This document shows, in pieces, positions 32,319 through 42,225 of a stretch of 64,000 nucleotides of DNA. Numbering within the stretch: position 1 is the stretch's first letter; the number at the start of each line of letters is the position of its first letter. Source of the DNA: an uncultured Pseudoalteromonas sp. (GTDB lineage Bacteria; Pseudomonadota; Gammaproteobacteria; Enterobacterales; Alteromonadaceae); NCBI GenBank assembly GCA_947493455.1, contig CANLRB010000022.1, positions 1-64,000 on the forward strand, read 5' to 3'. The position numbers were made by a program, and so were the translations under genes. The notes below the pieces were generated by a model that saw only the letters and a list, made by a program, of their open reading frames with translations, did not search any database and was not told the origin of the DNA.

Positions 32319-35213
32319 ATGAGCTTTAGCTTGGGGCAACGCTGGATCAGCGATACAGAATCAGATTTAGGATTAGGTACAGTTGTAACTGTGGAGGGTC
32401 GCCACGTTACTATTCTCTTTCCAGCGAGCGGTGAAAACCGTTTATACTCAATACAAGAAGCTCCGGTCACACGTGTTGCATTCAATCAAGGTGACAAAAT
32501 TCGTCATGTTGATGAATGGGAAATGATTGTCGATTCAGTATCTGAAGACAATGAGTTATTTACCTACCACGGAAAACGCTGTGACAATGACGAAGAGGTA
32601 AGTTTAAAAGAGACCTTTCTTGATCACTTTATCAAATTTAACAAACCACAAGACAAACTATTTTCAGGTCAAATAGACCGTTTTGACCGTTATACACTGC
32701 GATACAATACGCTAAACCAACTGCATCAAAGCCAAAAGTCAGATTTAAAAGGCTTACTCGGTGGTCGCGCAAGTTTAATTCCACATCAGCTCCACATCGC
32801 AGAAGAAGTTGGTAAACGTTTTGCACCACGCGTTTTGCTTTCTGACGAAGTTGGTTTAGGTAAAACCATTGAAGCGGGTATGATTATCCATCAGCAACTC
32901 GTCTCCGGCCGCGCGAGCCGCGTACTTATTGTGGTGCCTGAAAACCTCCAGCACCAGTGGTTAGTTGAAATGCTACGCCGCTTTAATCTTAAGTTTTCAA
33001 TTTTTGATGACGAGCGCTGCACCGAAGCGTATGCCGATGCCGCTAACCCGTTTGACACTGAACAACTTATTCTAACGAGTCTCGAGTTTATCACTAAAAA
33101 GAAAAAGTGGTTCGAACAAGCAACTTTAGCTGATTGGGATATGTTAGTCGTTGATGAAGCGCACCATCTACAGTGGAGTCAAAAGAAATCAAGTACTGAA
33201 TACAACCGTATTGCAGAGCTTAGCCAAGATATTCCGGGCCTGATACTACTGACAGCAACACCGGACCAACTTGGCCATGAAAGCCACTTTGCGCGATTAA
33301 AGTTACTCGACCCAGATCGCTTTTACGAGTACAGTGCCTTTGTTGACGAAGAAAGTAATTATCAAGCCGTCGCGTCTGCCGCCAATCAGTTGCTCTGTGA
33401 AGAGTCGCTGTCAGCTGATGCGGCAAATACGCTAACTGAGCTACTTAAAGAAACGCATATTAGCGAGCTATTAAACAAAGTAGCCAATGGCGATAGTGAC
33501 GCACGGTCAGAAATCTTAAATATGCTGCTCGACCGTCACGGCACAGGACGTATTTTATTTAGAAATAGCCGCAGTAGCATTAAAGGCTTTCCGAAGCGCA
33601 TTCTCAATGCACATCCTGTTAGCATGCCAAAGCAGTATAAAACGGCAATTTCAGTATTAGGTAGCTTAGGCGGTGAGAAAAATGCTGAACAGCGCGCCTT
33701 AAGAGCACTTTTCCCTGAAAAGATTTTCCAAGAATTTGAAGGCGAAAACGCCACATGGACACAGTTTGACCCACGTGTTGACTGGCTCTGCGACAAACTA
33801 CTTGAATTAAAACGCGAAAAAGTACTGGTTATTTGTGCGCAGGCAGAAACTGCACTAAGCCTAGAGCAAGAGCTGCGCGAACGTGAAGGCATAAAAGCAG
33901 CCGTCTTCCATGAAGGCATGTCAATTATTGAGCGCGATCGTGCAGCCGCGTATTTTGCTGAAGAAGAAGACGCAGCCCAAGTGCTGATTTGTTCGGAAAT
34001 CGGCTCGGAGGGGCGTAACTTCCAATTTGCGCACAGCATGATTTTGTTCGACTTACCGCTGAACCCAGATTTACTTGAACAGCGCATTGGTCGCCTTGAC
34101 CGTATAGGCCAAAGCCAAGATATTCAAATTCATGTGCCTTATTTTGAACAAACCGCGCAAGAAGTTTTATTCCGCTGGTATCACGAAGGCTTAGAAGCAT
34201 TTGAACATACATTGACCACAGGTCAACTGCTGTATCAAGAGTACCAAGAAGAATTATTAGAGCTCGTTGCGGGTCACAATTGCGATGAAGAAGAACTCGA
34301 CCCATTACTCGAGCAAGCGTATAAACAAAATAAGCAGCTTAAGCAAAAAATGGAACAAGGGCGCGACCGCTTACTAGAGTTACACTCTGGCGGACAAGGC
34401 CGCTCGCAAGCCATTGCCGACGCCATTGCAGCTAAGGACAATGAAACCGATTTAGCCATTTACATGATTAAAGTGTTCGATATCTATGGCATTAATCAAG
34501 AAGACAAAGGTGAAAACAGCATCGTCCTTAAACCAACCGAACATATGCTAACGCCGTCTTTCCCATGTTTAAAAGATGATGGCCTTACCGTGACCTTTGA
34601 CCGCGATACGTCGCTCGCGCAAGAAGATTTGCACTTTTTAAGTTGGGATCACCCTATGGTGCAAGGCACCATGGAAATGATCCGCGATGACGACATTGGC
34701 ACAACCTCAGTTGCGTTATTAAAAAACAAGCAGCTCCCCGCTGGCACTTACTTTGTTGAGCTGATTTATTTAGCTGAGACAAGTGCACCCAAATCATTGC
34801 AACTAGGTCGTTTTTTACCACCTACGCCAATTCGTTTACTGCTCGATAAAGGTAGTAATAATCTGGGTGAAAATGTGGCATTTGACGCATTTAACCAACA
34901 GCTTTCGGCTGTAGGTAAACAAACCGCAAGCAAACTTGCTTCGGCACTACAATCGCAAGTCCACCCTATGCTCGATAAAGCAAAAGAGATGGCAGAGAGT
35001 CAACTAAGTGCATTACAGCGCTCAGCCCACACTGAAATGGCCGCAAATTTAGATGATGAAATAGAGCGTTTAACGTCATTGAAAAAGCTTAATCCGAATA
35101 TTCGAGATGAAGAGATTGCGCACCTTGTGAAACAAAAATTACAGTTGTCTGAGCACATTGAAAAAGCACAGCTCAAGCTTGACGCGATTCGTTTAATCGT
35201 CGTCAGTCACTAA
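32319..35213 (+). CDS. rapA: RNA polymerase-associated SWI2/SNF2 ATPase RapA
   Basis: A 964-residue protein that recycles RNA polymerase after transcription. The start is placed at the ATG at 32319 because the sequence then begins MSFSLGQRWISDTES, matching RapA; a GTG four codons upstream is possible. Tudor-like N-terminal domains come first, then the Snf2 helicase core with DEVGLGKTIEAGMI (Walker A), DEAHHLQW (motif II), TATPDQLG and the C-terminal QRIGRLDRIGQ (motif VI), followed by the RapA-specific C-terminal region. Length and motifs are normal. It is divergent from phoH and followed by rluA. Confidence 0.97.
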   Translation: MSFSLGQRWISDTESDLGLGTVVTVEGRHVTILFPASGENRLYSIQEAPVTRVAFNQGDKIRHVDEWEMIVDSVSEDNELFTYHGKRCDNDEEVSLKETFLDHFIKFNKPQDKLFSGQIDRFDRYTLRYNTLNQLHQSQKSDLKGLLGGRASLIPHQLHIAEEVGKRFAPRVLLSDEVGLGKTIEAGMIIHQQLVSGRASRVLIVVPENLQHQWLVEMLRRFNLKFSIFDDERCTEAYADAANPFDTEQLILTSLEFITKKKKWFEQATLADWDMLVVDEAHHLQWSQKKSSTEYNRIAELSQDIPGLILLTATPDQLGHESHFARLKLLDPDRFYEYSAFVDEESNYQAVASAANQLLCEESLSADAANTLTELLKETHISELLNKVANGDSDARSEILNMLLDRHGTGRILFRNSRSSIKGFPKRILNAHPVSMPKQYKTAISVLGSLGGEKNAEQRALRALFPEKIFQEFEGENATWTQFDPRVDWLCDKLLELKREKVLVICAQAETALSLEQELREREGIKAAVFHEGMSIIERDRAAAYFAEEEDAAQVLICSEIGSEGRNFQFAHSMILFDLPLNPDLLEQRIGRLDRIGQSQDIQIHVPYFEQTAQEVLFRWYHEGLEAFEHTLTTGQLLYQEYQEELLELVAGHNCDEEELDPLLEQAYKQNKQLKQKMEQGRDRLLELHSGGQGRSQAIADAIAAKDNETDLAIYMIKVFDIYGINQEDKGENSIVLKPTEHMLTPSFPCLKDDGLTVTFDRDTSLAQEDLHFLSWDHPMVQGTMEMIRDDDIGTTSVALLKNKQLPAGTYFVELIYLAETSAPKSLQLGRFLPPTPIRLLLDKGSNNLGENVAFDAFNQQLSAVGKQTASKLASALQSQVHPMLDKAKEMAESQLSALQRSAHTEMAANLDDEIERLTSLKKLNPNIRDEEIAHLVKQKLQLSEHIEKAQLKLDAIRLIVVSH

Positions 35214-35233
35214 CACATCAAAACACACTAGTA

Positions 35234-35261
35234 CGTAATTCGCTTCCTTAGGCGAATTACG
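35234..35261 (+). terminator. Hairpin after rapA
   Basis: CGTAATTCGC (35234-35243) and GCGAATTACG (35252-35261) form a perfect 10-bp stem with an 8-nt loop, 20 bp past the rapA stop. There is no T run, so termination is uncertain. Confidence 0.45.
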
Positions 35262-35294
35262 CTACTATTCGCCTGCTGTACAAATGAGGCCACT

Positions 35295-35978
35295 ATGCTG
35301 TTAAATTATAACCCGCCAACATCGCCCTATATTGATGTGGTATATCACGATAACGACATTCTAATTTTAAATAAGCCAAGTGGCTTACTTACGGTGCCAG
35401 GCAAAGCGCCTGAGCATAAAGATAGTTTAATTAATCGTGTCAACCGGGTGTTTCCAACAGCAACCATAGTACACCGCCTTGACATGGCGACGTCTGGCAT
35501 TATTTGCCTTGCCCTCAACAAAGCTGCTCATCGCGAAATTAGCCGCCAGTTTCAATTTCGAGAAACGAAAAAATGCTATATTGCACGCCTGTACGGCAAG
35601 CTTGAGCAAGAGTCTGGCTCAGTTGAATTACCACTTATATGTGACTGGCCTAATCGACCAAAGCAAATGGTTGATTTTGAAAATGGCAAACATGCCCTCA
35701 CCCATTGGCAAGTACTGGAACATGAAGTTGTAGAAGATAAGGCGCTCGAACAAAAGAGTCACGTAACACGTGTTGAACTTACGCCAATTACAGGTCGCTC
35801 ACATCAACTGCGCGTGCATATGAAAGAGCTTGGCCACGTGATCCTTGGTGATAGACTCTACGCCCATGACGATGCCAAAGCCATGGCTGAACGATTACAA
35901 CTCCATGCAAAATGGCTTGCCTTCACTCACCCAACGACAAAAGAATGGGTATCCTTTACTCAAGAGCCCAAATTTTAA
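35295..35978 (+). CDS. rluA: Pseudouridine synthase RluA (23S rRNA U746 / tRNA U32 type)
   Basis: A 227-residue pseudouridine synthase. The catalytic motif HRLDMATSGI (Asp about residue 61) is the RluA form, with NKPSGLLTVPGK upstream and the C-terminal TGRSHQLRVHMKELGHVILGDRLYA. The length is that of short RluA proteins without an S4 domain. In enterobacteria rluA also sits beside rapA, which supports the name. GAGG lies 7 bp before the ATG. Confidence 0.94.
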   Translation: MLLNYNPPTSPYIDVVYHDNDILILNKPSGLLTVPGKAPEHKDSLINRVNRVFPTATIVHRLDMATSGIICLALNKAAHREISRQFQFRETKKCYIARLYGKLEQESGSVELPLICDWPNRPKQMVDFENGKHALTHWQVLEHEVVEDKALEQKSHVTRVELTPITGRSHQLRVHMKELGHVILGDRLYAHDDAKAMAERLQLHAKWLAFTHPTTKEWVSFTQEPKF

Positions 35979-36043
35979 CTAAACTAGTTTATTAAGACGC
36001 CGATAACCTATTGCAGGTATCTTTACTTTGGGGTTGTTCTAAG

Positions 36044-36883
36044 TTGAACTGGTTTGTTTTTATTTTATTTTTCTTTTTTTGTGGGCATCTGTATGCTGCA
36101 GCGCTCGAATGGCAAAACCCAATAAGCCAAGAAGCGCAATTTAATAGCGACACACAACATTATTTGAGCGACGACAGCCTCGTGTCATTACTGGCAGGTA
36201 CTGACGAAATTCAAGCCTTATTTAGAGAGCACACCGCATATCATGCAAAAGGCGTGGTTCTCTTTATGACCGACTGGCATTTAGCAAGCAATACACCACA
36301 AGGCGTTAATTTTTTACGAACCGAACTTAATCATTTAGGCTGGACTACGTACAGTATTACCGCACCCGATCCGTTTGAGCTCAATGCCACAGAAGCTGAA
36401 AATAACGATTCATTATTTTCGGCCCCTCAGTTACCCAGTATTAGTCAGCAACAATTTACTGATTACAACTTAATATTAACGAGCCGCTTTAAAGCCCTCT
36501 ACCAGCAAGCATTAACACATCCAGGATTTATCGTATTAGTAGTGCAAGGCCAAAGTGGTGCCATGTTAGTTGATTATTTAAGTAAAGACGCGAGCGAAAC
36601 GCTGGATACTGTGGTGTTGTTAAATGGCTTTTTGCCCGACAAACAGCTTAACCAACAACTAAACCAGCAACTTGCCAAATTAAAAGCTCCGGTACTCGAT
36701 ATTTATTATCGCGACAGCAATCGCTGGGTTGAGAGCCAAATGAGCAAACGTCACGCTTTAGTGCGCAAAAACCATAAGTTCAATTACCGCCAGCGACAAC
36801 TGTTTGGCCAACGCCAAAGCGGACAACAAAATGCCCGTTTACTCAAAGAAGTGTATGGCTTTTTAACTAAGACTGGAATGTAG
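36044..36883 (+). CDS. DUF3530 family protein, alpha/beta-hydrolase-like, secreted
   Basis: About 280 residues with a strongly hydrophobic signal (NWFVFILFFFFCGHLYAAA). The body matches DUF3530: GVVLFMTDWHLASNTPQGVNFLRTELNHLGW and FIVLVVQGQSGAMLVDYL, where QGQSG sits in place of the GxSxG nucleophile elbow. It is probably periplasmic and its function is not established. No ATG start is available: TTG at 36044 (GGGG upstream, clean signal peptide) is preferred over TTG at 36011. Confidence 0.8.
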   Translation: MNWFVFILFFFFCGHLYAAALEWQNPISQEAQFNSDTQHYLSDDSLVSLLAGTDEIQALFREHTAYHAKGVVLFMTDWHLASNTPQGVNFLRTELNHLGWTTYSITAPDPFELNATEAENNDSLFSAPQLPSISQQQFTDYNLILTSRFKALYQQALTHPGFIVLVVQGQSGAMLVDYLSKDASETLDTVVLLNGFLPDKQLNQQLNQQLAKLKAPVLDIYYRDSNRWVESQMSKRHALVRKNHKFNYRQRQLFGQRQSGQQNARLLKEVYGFLTKTGM

Positions 36884-36910
36884 CCAAGAGTTTCAAGCCA
36901 TAAAACAAAA

Positions 36911-36936
36911 AATGCCGCTTAACACTAAGCGGCATT
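36911..36936 (-). terminator. Terminator after the TonB-dependent receptor gene
   Basis: AATGCCGCTTA (36911-36921) pairs with TAAGCGGCATT (36926-36936) across a 4-nt loop. Read on the minus strand it is followed by TTTTTGTTTT, a classic intrinsic terminator 31 bp beyond the receptor stop. It may also serve the convergent DUF3530 gene. Confidence 0.85.
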
Positions 36937-36967
36937 GAGGACAGGGCCTAAATTACAAGGATGCTAA

Positions 36968-39748
36968 TTAGAAACTGTAGTTAGCCTTTAGATAGAAAGT
37001 ACGACCCAATTGTTCTGTGTAACGCGGATCGTAACCAACTTGGTGACCACCACCTGATGTACGTAATGAGAACGGTGGATTGCGGTCAAACATATTCTTA
37101 ATACCAAAGCTTAGCGACATATTGTCCATAGCGTTCCACTTTGATACCCAGTCAAAAGTTGTGTAACTTGCGACATTGCGCTCAACCGCTTCATCGTAAC
37201 GCTGAGTTAAGTCGCTTTGCAAACGGATTTTCGTATGGTTCGCAGTGTATTTTTGATCTTCATAGCCGCTTTTGTAATTCATATTAAGCGTGTGTGCAAA
37301 GTCACCATGAGTAAAGGTGCTGTTCCACTTAATAATGTGCGGGAAAGTAACACGGCTATCTAAACCAAACTTACCAAGGCTAGTATCAAAAATGCCTACA
37401 CTGCCGACACGTAAGTATTCACTTTCAAGCATGTAAGCGCCGCGTAGTGTTGAACGCAATTGACCAAAACCAAAATCGTGACCTGCAGAAACTAACCAAT
37501 CAATACCTGAATTGTTTGATTCACCAATGTTAACCGGCGTATATGTGATTTGCAGCTCTTCTTCGCCACTTTGCGTATTAGTGCGAGTGCCCCACATATG
37601 ATCATACGTGACCGGATCACCCACAACTTGTTTTTCGGTTAGTTCACGAACTTGATCTTTGAGGTTAATTTGCCACCAATCGATACTTACGCTGAAGTCG
37701 GCATTTGGCGAGTAAACAAAACCGACTGACATCTGCTCTGACGTCTCCGGTTTTAATCCATCATAACCCATTGATGCTTCGCGATACTGAGTTGGTTCTT
37801 CAGGACAATATTGTGCCAAAGAGTGTGACGCAGCAAACGGACAAGGGTAACTGCCTGATGTCCAACCAGACTCAACTTTCGGGCTGGCGATTTCACGCAT
37901 TGAAGGCGCTTTAAAACCAGTACCCATTGACGCACGAACAACCCAATCGTCATTAGGACGCCACGACGCATTTAACTTATACGTTGTGTCATTCATATCG
38001 TCATTTACATTTTGCTCACCAGCGGCACGTTTACTATCTGTAATACCACCAATGTTGTCGTAACGCACTGCAGCTGTGACTTCAAGTGTATCCGTGATAG
38101 GTGCGATTGCTTCCACAAAGAAACCATAAGTATCGCGCTCTAAGTCGAACTCTTCCGTTGCTGAGTAACTATAGAGCAGCTCTTGACGGTTAGCATCACT
38201 GATTGAGTTACTGTATGAAACTTGACGGTAATCAAAGCCCGCACCGATATACACGTCACCTGCTGGTAACTCATAGATAGGCATTGATGCCGTACCTTCA
38301 AACGAGAAGTTTGAAGTATCGGTTGTTTGCCATAAACCGTTGTAGTTGGTCGCAGCAACGGCGTCATTCACTTCAGGGCTTAACATGTCAGGTGTTTGGA
38401 AAACGTCCACCGCGCCACTTTCTATTAGCTCACCAAATTCTTTCGCTAATACATAGCCAGCAATACGGCTTTCATCACGGCTGCTGTCTGCCTTTGTGAT
38501 TGCAACATCGTATGCAATGTCACCAAAGTCACCACGTAAACCTGCCGTTATATTGGTTGTTGCAGTTTCATAGTGTGATGTACGGCTACCCGCAGGACGC
38601 GCACGCCATTTAATTTTAACCGACGTCAATGAGTCAATTTCATCTTGCGTTAAATAGTTAGGCAGTAAGTTTTGTACAAAACCAGAATCGGTTGAGAACG
38701 AATAGTTGCTCACGGTTTTTGCTGCAATGCGCGTGGTCATTTCAGTAATCGAATGCATCACATCCGTATAGGCTTGCATATTCTCATTAATATCAACAAC
38801 ACCTGAGACAAAGAAGTTATCACTTGATGATTCAGGATAAATTTTTACCATCTCAGTAAAGTCGTATAAACAGGTGCCACCTGATGGCGCATTATTTGGT
38901 GCACAATCGCCGCCATTCTCTTCACGCCATGGGTTATAGCTTTTCTTGCTGCCATCATCAAATTTTAAATATAAGTTTGCCGGAATTGCATTTGATGATG
39001 CGCGTTGTACATACAAATCAGCACCATTGTACGTAAAGGGTACAATGCCCGTGTTTGCATAATCACGCTCGCTTGATTTTAATTCTTCTTGCTGCTGATG
39101 ATTATACGTGAACATCAAGTTCCATCCGTCAGAGCCTAAGTCACCAATACCCGCGCTAAAGTCGAAGCTTGCGCTTTCACCGCCGCCTGACGCTTGTGGC
39201 ATATCAACACGTGCATTAATTTCCGCACCTTGGAAATCGTTTTTAGTAATAAAGTTAATAACACCTGCAATGGCATCTGAACCATAAAGTGCCGATGCAC
39301 CATCCATTAAAACTTCAACACGTTTAATAGCAGCAAGCGGAATTGAACTAATATCAACTGACCCACCACTGTTACGCGATGCCATACGGCGACCATTTAA
39401 TAAAACAAGTGTATAAGAACTACCTAAATCACGTAGTGATGCTGTTTGTGAACCATTACCTGCACCCACAGACTGAGCACCTACAGTAAAGCCCTGCATA
39501 GCAGGTATTTGCTGCATGAGTTCAGGTACACTGGTTACACCTGTTTTTTCAATATCTTCTTTCGAAATGGTTGTAACTGGTAGTGCACCCTCTAAGTCAG
39601 TACGTTTGATACTTGAACCTGTAATTTGAATGCGTTCGATATCGGCATCTTTATTTGCTTCGTCTGCATGCGCTGTTCCGAGCGATGAAAGAATCGCGGC
39701 AGAGATAAGCGACAACTTTGTTGCTTTTGTAAATTTATTAAACGGCAT
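36968..39748 (-). CDS. TonB-dependent outer-membrane receptor
   Basis: A 926-residue receptor, starting at the ATG at 39748 (GGGAAA 9 bp upstream; a GTG at 39763 is the alternative). The signal peptide ends near AHA-DEAN. A TonB-box-like segment (IERIQITGS) is followed by the plug domain (PVTTISKEDIEKTG, LNGRRMASR, DGASALYGSDAIAGVINFIT) and a 22-strand barrel ending in YLKANYSF. The substrate is unknown; receptors of this Alteromonadales type usually import oligopeptides, glycans or siderophores. It is transcribed away from a membrane-bound transcription factor that probably controls it. Confidence 0.93.
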   Translation of the reverse strand: MPFNKFTKATKLSLISAAILSSLGTAHADEANKDADIERIQITGSSIKRTDLEGALPVTTISKEDIEKTGVTSVPELMQQIPAMQGFTVGAQSVGAGNGSQTASLRDLGSSYTLVLLNGRRMASRNSGGSVDISSIPLAAIKRVEVLMDGASALYGSDAIAGVINFITKNDFQGAEINARVDMPQASGGGESASFDFSAGIGDLGSDGWNLMFTYNHQQQEELKSSERDYANTGIVPFTYNGADLYVQRASSNAIPANLYLKFDDGSKKSYNPWREENGGDCAPNNAPSGGTCLYDFTEMVKIYPESSSDNFFVSGVVDINENMQAYTDVMHSITEMTTRIAAKTVSNYSFSTDSGFVQNLLPNYLTQDEIDSLTSVKIKWRARPAGSRTSHYETATTNITAGLRGDFGDIAYDVAITKADSSRDESRIAGYVLAKEFGELIESGAVDVFQTPDMLSPEVNDAVAATNYNGLWQTTDTSNFSFEGTASMPIYELPAGDVYIGAGFDYRQVSYSNSISDANRQELLYSYSATEEFDLERDTYGFFVEAIAPITDTLEVTAAVRYDNIGGITDSKRAAGEQNVNDDMNDTTYKLNASWRPNDDWVVRASMGTGFKAPSMREIASPKVESGWTSGSYPCPFAASHSLAQYCPEEPTQYREASMGYDGLKPETSEQMSVGFVYSPNADFSVSIDWWQINLKDQVRELTEKQVVGDPVTYDHMWGTRTNTQSGEEELQITYTPVNIGESNNSGIDWLVSAGHDFGFGQLRSTLRGAYMLESEYLRVGSVGIFDTSLGKFGLDSRVTFPHIIKWNSTFTHGDFAHTLNMNYKSGYEDQKYTANHTKIRLQSDLTQRYDEAVERNVASYTTFDWVSKWNAMDNMSLSFGIKNMFDRNPPFSLRTSGGGHQVGYDPRYTEQLGRTFYLKANYSF

Positions 39749-39902
39749 AGCGTAATTTCCCACTGAATGTTAATTCTGGTTACCTGTTGTTAAAGATTTG
39801 TGGTTGAAACGGATATTTTTGTAATTAAAAAGTTTCAACACCTCGAATTTATCGAACCGAGATTAAAGCTCAATAGCAAAACCGGAATGCGCGCTCATTT
39901 CT

Positions 39903-39930
39903 ACATCATTTATACATCATCGCCACATCT
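39903..39930. promoter_or_regulatory. Three 11-bp-spaced ACATC repeats between receptor and regulator
   Basis: ACATCA at 39903 and 39914 and ACATCT at 39925 are direct repeats with an 11-bp period, close to one helical turn. Winged-helix regulators of the OmpR/ToxR type bind such repeats. The site lies in the divergent gap between the receptor and a regulator of that type, so it is a good candidate operator. Confidence 0.5.
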
Positions 39931-40122
39931 ATTCTTTTAATATCAACCAATTAACAAATAAAAACGATAAACAATAGATATTAAAGAGAGTTAAAAATCG
40001 CAACCAATTTGGGTAAAAATTTGTTTTTGCTGCATTTGTATGTCAAATGCGATATAGTTTTTGCGCGTTTATTTATAACAATTCCATTTAAAAACAACCT
40101 ATCTTCAATAGCATTTGGAAGT

Positions 40123-42225
40123 ATGAATTTAGAATCACCGTTTAAGCTCGAACAGATCACAATTAGACCCGCTGAAAATTTAATTGAATTTGATGATGGT
40201 GTTACAGTGACGGTGCAACCTAAGTTTATTGAAGTTCTTGCTTATTTGGCTCAACAATACCCTCGCTCTGTCGAACGGACTGAGCTTATCGATGCAGTGT
40301 GGGATGGCAATCACTTTGTCGGTGAAAAATCGCTCAACAATGCAATTTGGAAGTTAAGGCACGAGTTAAAACGCGCAGATTCGTCATTTATCGAAACAGT
40401 GCGTAAAAAAGGCTATCGTCTGCTCATTGAACCAGATTTCGACATTCACAAATCAAAAACTAAAAACGAGCAACCCGCTTTTTCCGTTTCCGCCTTTCTT
40501 TCGAATCGTATCGTTATCGCATCAATCGTATTTTTATTGGTAAGTGTTGCTCTATTAACTTATTTTTTTGTTAATAACAGCGCTCCATCGCAGCAAATAG
40601 AAAATATTACCAATGATCCGGGTCGCGAAGTGTACGCAGCCGTGTCACCTAACAATGAGTATGTTGTTTATTCCTGGCGCCGAATTGGACAACCCCCAAA
40701 TCTATATATCAAAAACTTACAGCGTACTGAAGTTGCACCGCAGCAAATTACCCATTCAGATGACTATGAAAGCCGCGCGCTGTGGCATCCAAATGGCGAA
40801 ACAATTTATTTTCAGCGTAAACAGTGGAACTACGAGCACTGTGAAATTATTGAACTCGAAATTAGTTCGCTCGAAGAAAACGTAGTAGCCCTCTGTATCG
40901 GCGAACTCGATTTTTCCCTTGCAATGTCAGCTGATGGACGTACTTTAAGTTATATGTCGCGCGAGCCGGGTGCATTAAAAGCAAAAGTGCATCTGCTGGA
41001 TTTACACTCTAAACAATCAAAGCCACTTTATACCTGTGACAGTTGTGATTACCACGATATGGATGCAGCATTTTCGCCAAACGGTAACTATATTGCAGTA
41101 TCTCGCTCACTCGATAATGGCCTAAGCGATGATATTTATATTTTTGATAGCAAAACGAATGCGCTTGAAAAAATAGTCAGTGGCGCTGGTGATGTTAAAG
41201 GTATGACTTGGCATGCCGACAATAGTCACATTATTTTTGGCACCAGCATCGCTAAAAAGCGTCATGGATTTATCGTCAACATTCATACCAAAGAAAAGAA
41301 ATCGTTAGGTATTGAAGGGTTCAGCTACCCGAGCAATATCCCAAATAGCAACGATGTTATATTTCATGACTGGCATGTCGCATCGCATTTGTCTGCGGTT
41401 GCTATCGACTCTGATATTGCGAGCGCCCCATTCCCACTCATAAAGTCAGCCTTTTCATATCACAGCGCACACTATTCAACGATCACAAAACGACTCGCTT
41501 ATATTTCGAATGAATCTGGATTTGATGAAATTTGGACCTCGAATATCGATGGTACTGAACGCGTTAAGCTCACAGCAATGGCTAGTCATTTAGCGTTTCC
41601 GCGCTGGTCACCCGATGGCAAACATATCGCTTTTTTGGCGCCTAATATCACTTCCAATACGAGCAGCCTCTATGTTCTCAATGTGAACTCGCAAGTCATT
41701 AAAAAGGTCACGTCAAATTTGGCGCAGCATTTTCGACCATCATGGCGCAGTGACAATAAAGCAATTTTTGCCGCGGCAAACGATGGCAATAAACGCGGTT
41801 TATATGCATTTAATATTGACAACAACCAAGTGACACAACTACTTGATGAAAAAGTTGAATTTGCCAAACAAGACACACAGGGCATCATCTGGTTTACCCC
41901 AGGTCGTAACCAAGGTCTGTACCAGTTTGAAATTGGCAAAGGTATCAAACAAATACTGTCACCCGAGCAATTTGCTGTCACCTATAACTGGGAAATGACA
42001 AACGACGGCATCTATTTTCAAAAAGACTACCCAAGTCACCATCAAATCAACTTTTACAATAAACTAACCAAGCAAATCACGCCGCTAGTTAAACTGCCAA
42101 TCGGGACCATAGAACGCGTCGCATCGATGACTATTTTGCCAGAGCAAAAAAAGGTGGTGTTTACTCAGCTTGATTTTCCGAATGCCGATGTTAAACGGCT
42201 TCGTCTTTCAGCACCACTTAATTAG
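40123..42225 (+). CDS. CadC/ToxR-like membrane-bound regulator with periplasmic beta-propeller
   Basis: A 700-residue one-component regulator, starting at the ATG at 40123 (MNLESPFKLEQI, TTGGAAG upstream). Residues 1-103 form an OmpR/PhoB-type winged-helix DNA-binding domain (VWDGNHFVGEKSLNNAIWKLR, KKGYRLL). A single membrane helix spans about 129-149. The rest is a periplasmic WD40/TolB-like propeller with PD40 repeats (AFSPNGNYIAVSR, RWSPDGKHIAFLA). It is divergent from the TonB-dependent receptor and is its likely regulator, with the propeller sensing a ligand or protein in the periplasm. Its stop overlaps the convergent djlA stop by 4 bp. Confidence 0.9.
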   Translation: MNLESPFKLEQITIRPAENLIEFDDGVTVTVQPKFIEVLAYLAQQYPRSVERTELIDAVWDGNHFVGEKSLNNAIWKLRHELKRADSSFIETVRKKGYRLLIEPDFDIHKSKTKNEQPAFSVSAFLSNRIVIASIVFLLVSVALLTYFFVNNSAPSQQIENITNDPGREVYAAVSPNNEYVVYSWRRIGQPPNLYIKNLQRTEVAPQQITHSDDYESRALWHPNGETIYFQRKQWNYEHCEIIELEISSLEENVVALCIGELDFSLAMSADGRTLSYMSREPGALKAKVHLLDLHSKQSKPLYTCDSCDYHDMDAAFSPNGNYIAVSRSLDNGLSDDIYIFDSKTNALEKIVSGAGDVKGMTWHADNSHIIFGTSIAKKRHGFIVNIHTKEKKSLGIEGFSYPSNIPNSNDVIFHDWHVASHLSAVAIDSDIASAPFPLIKSAFSYHSAHYSTITKRLAYISNESGFDEIWTSNIDGTERVKLTAMASHLAFPRWSPDGKHIAFLAPNITSNTSSLYVLNVNSQVIKKVTSNLAQHFRPSWRSDNKAIFAAANDGNKRGLYAFNIDNNQVTQLLDEKVEFAKQDTQGIIWFTPGRNQGLYQFEIGKGIKQILSPEQFAVTYNWEMTNDGIYFQKDYPSHHQINFYNKLTKQITPLVKLPIGTIERVASMTILPEQKKVVFTQLDFPNADVKRLRLSAPLN

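Noticed and set aside
33536-34087. 183-codon minus-strand frame inside rapA
   Set aside because: Shadow frame; the Ser/Arg-rich composition is typical of antisense translation and rapA is intact.
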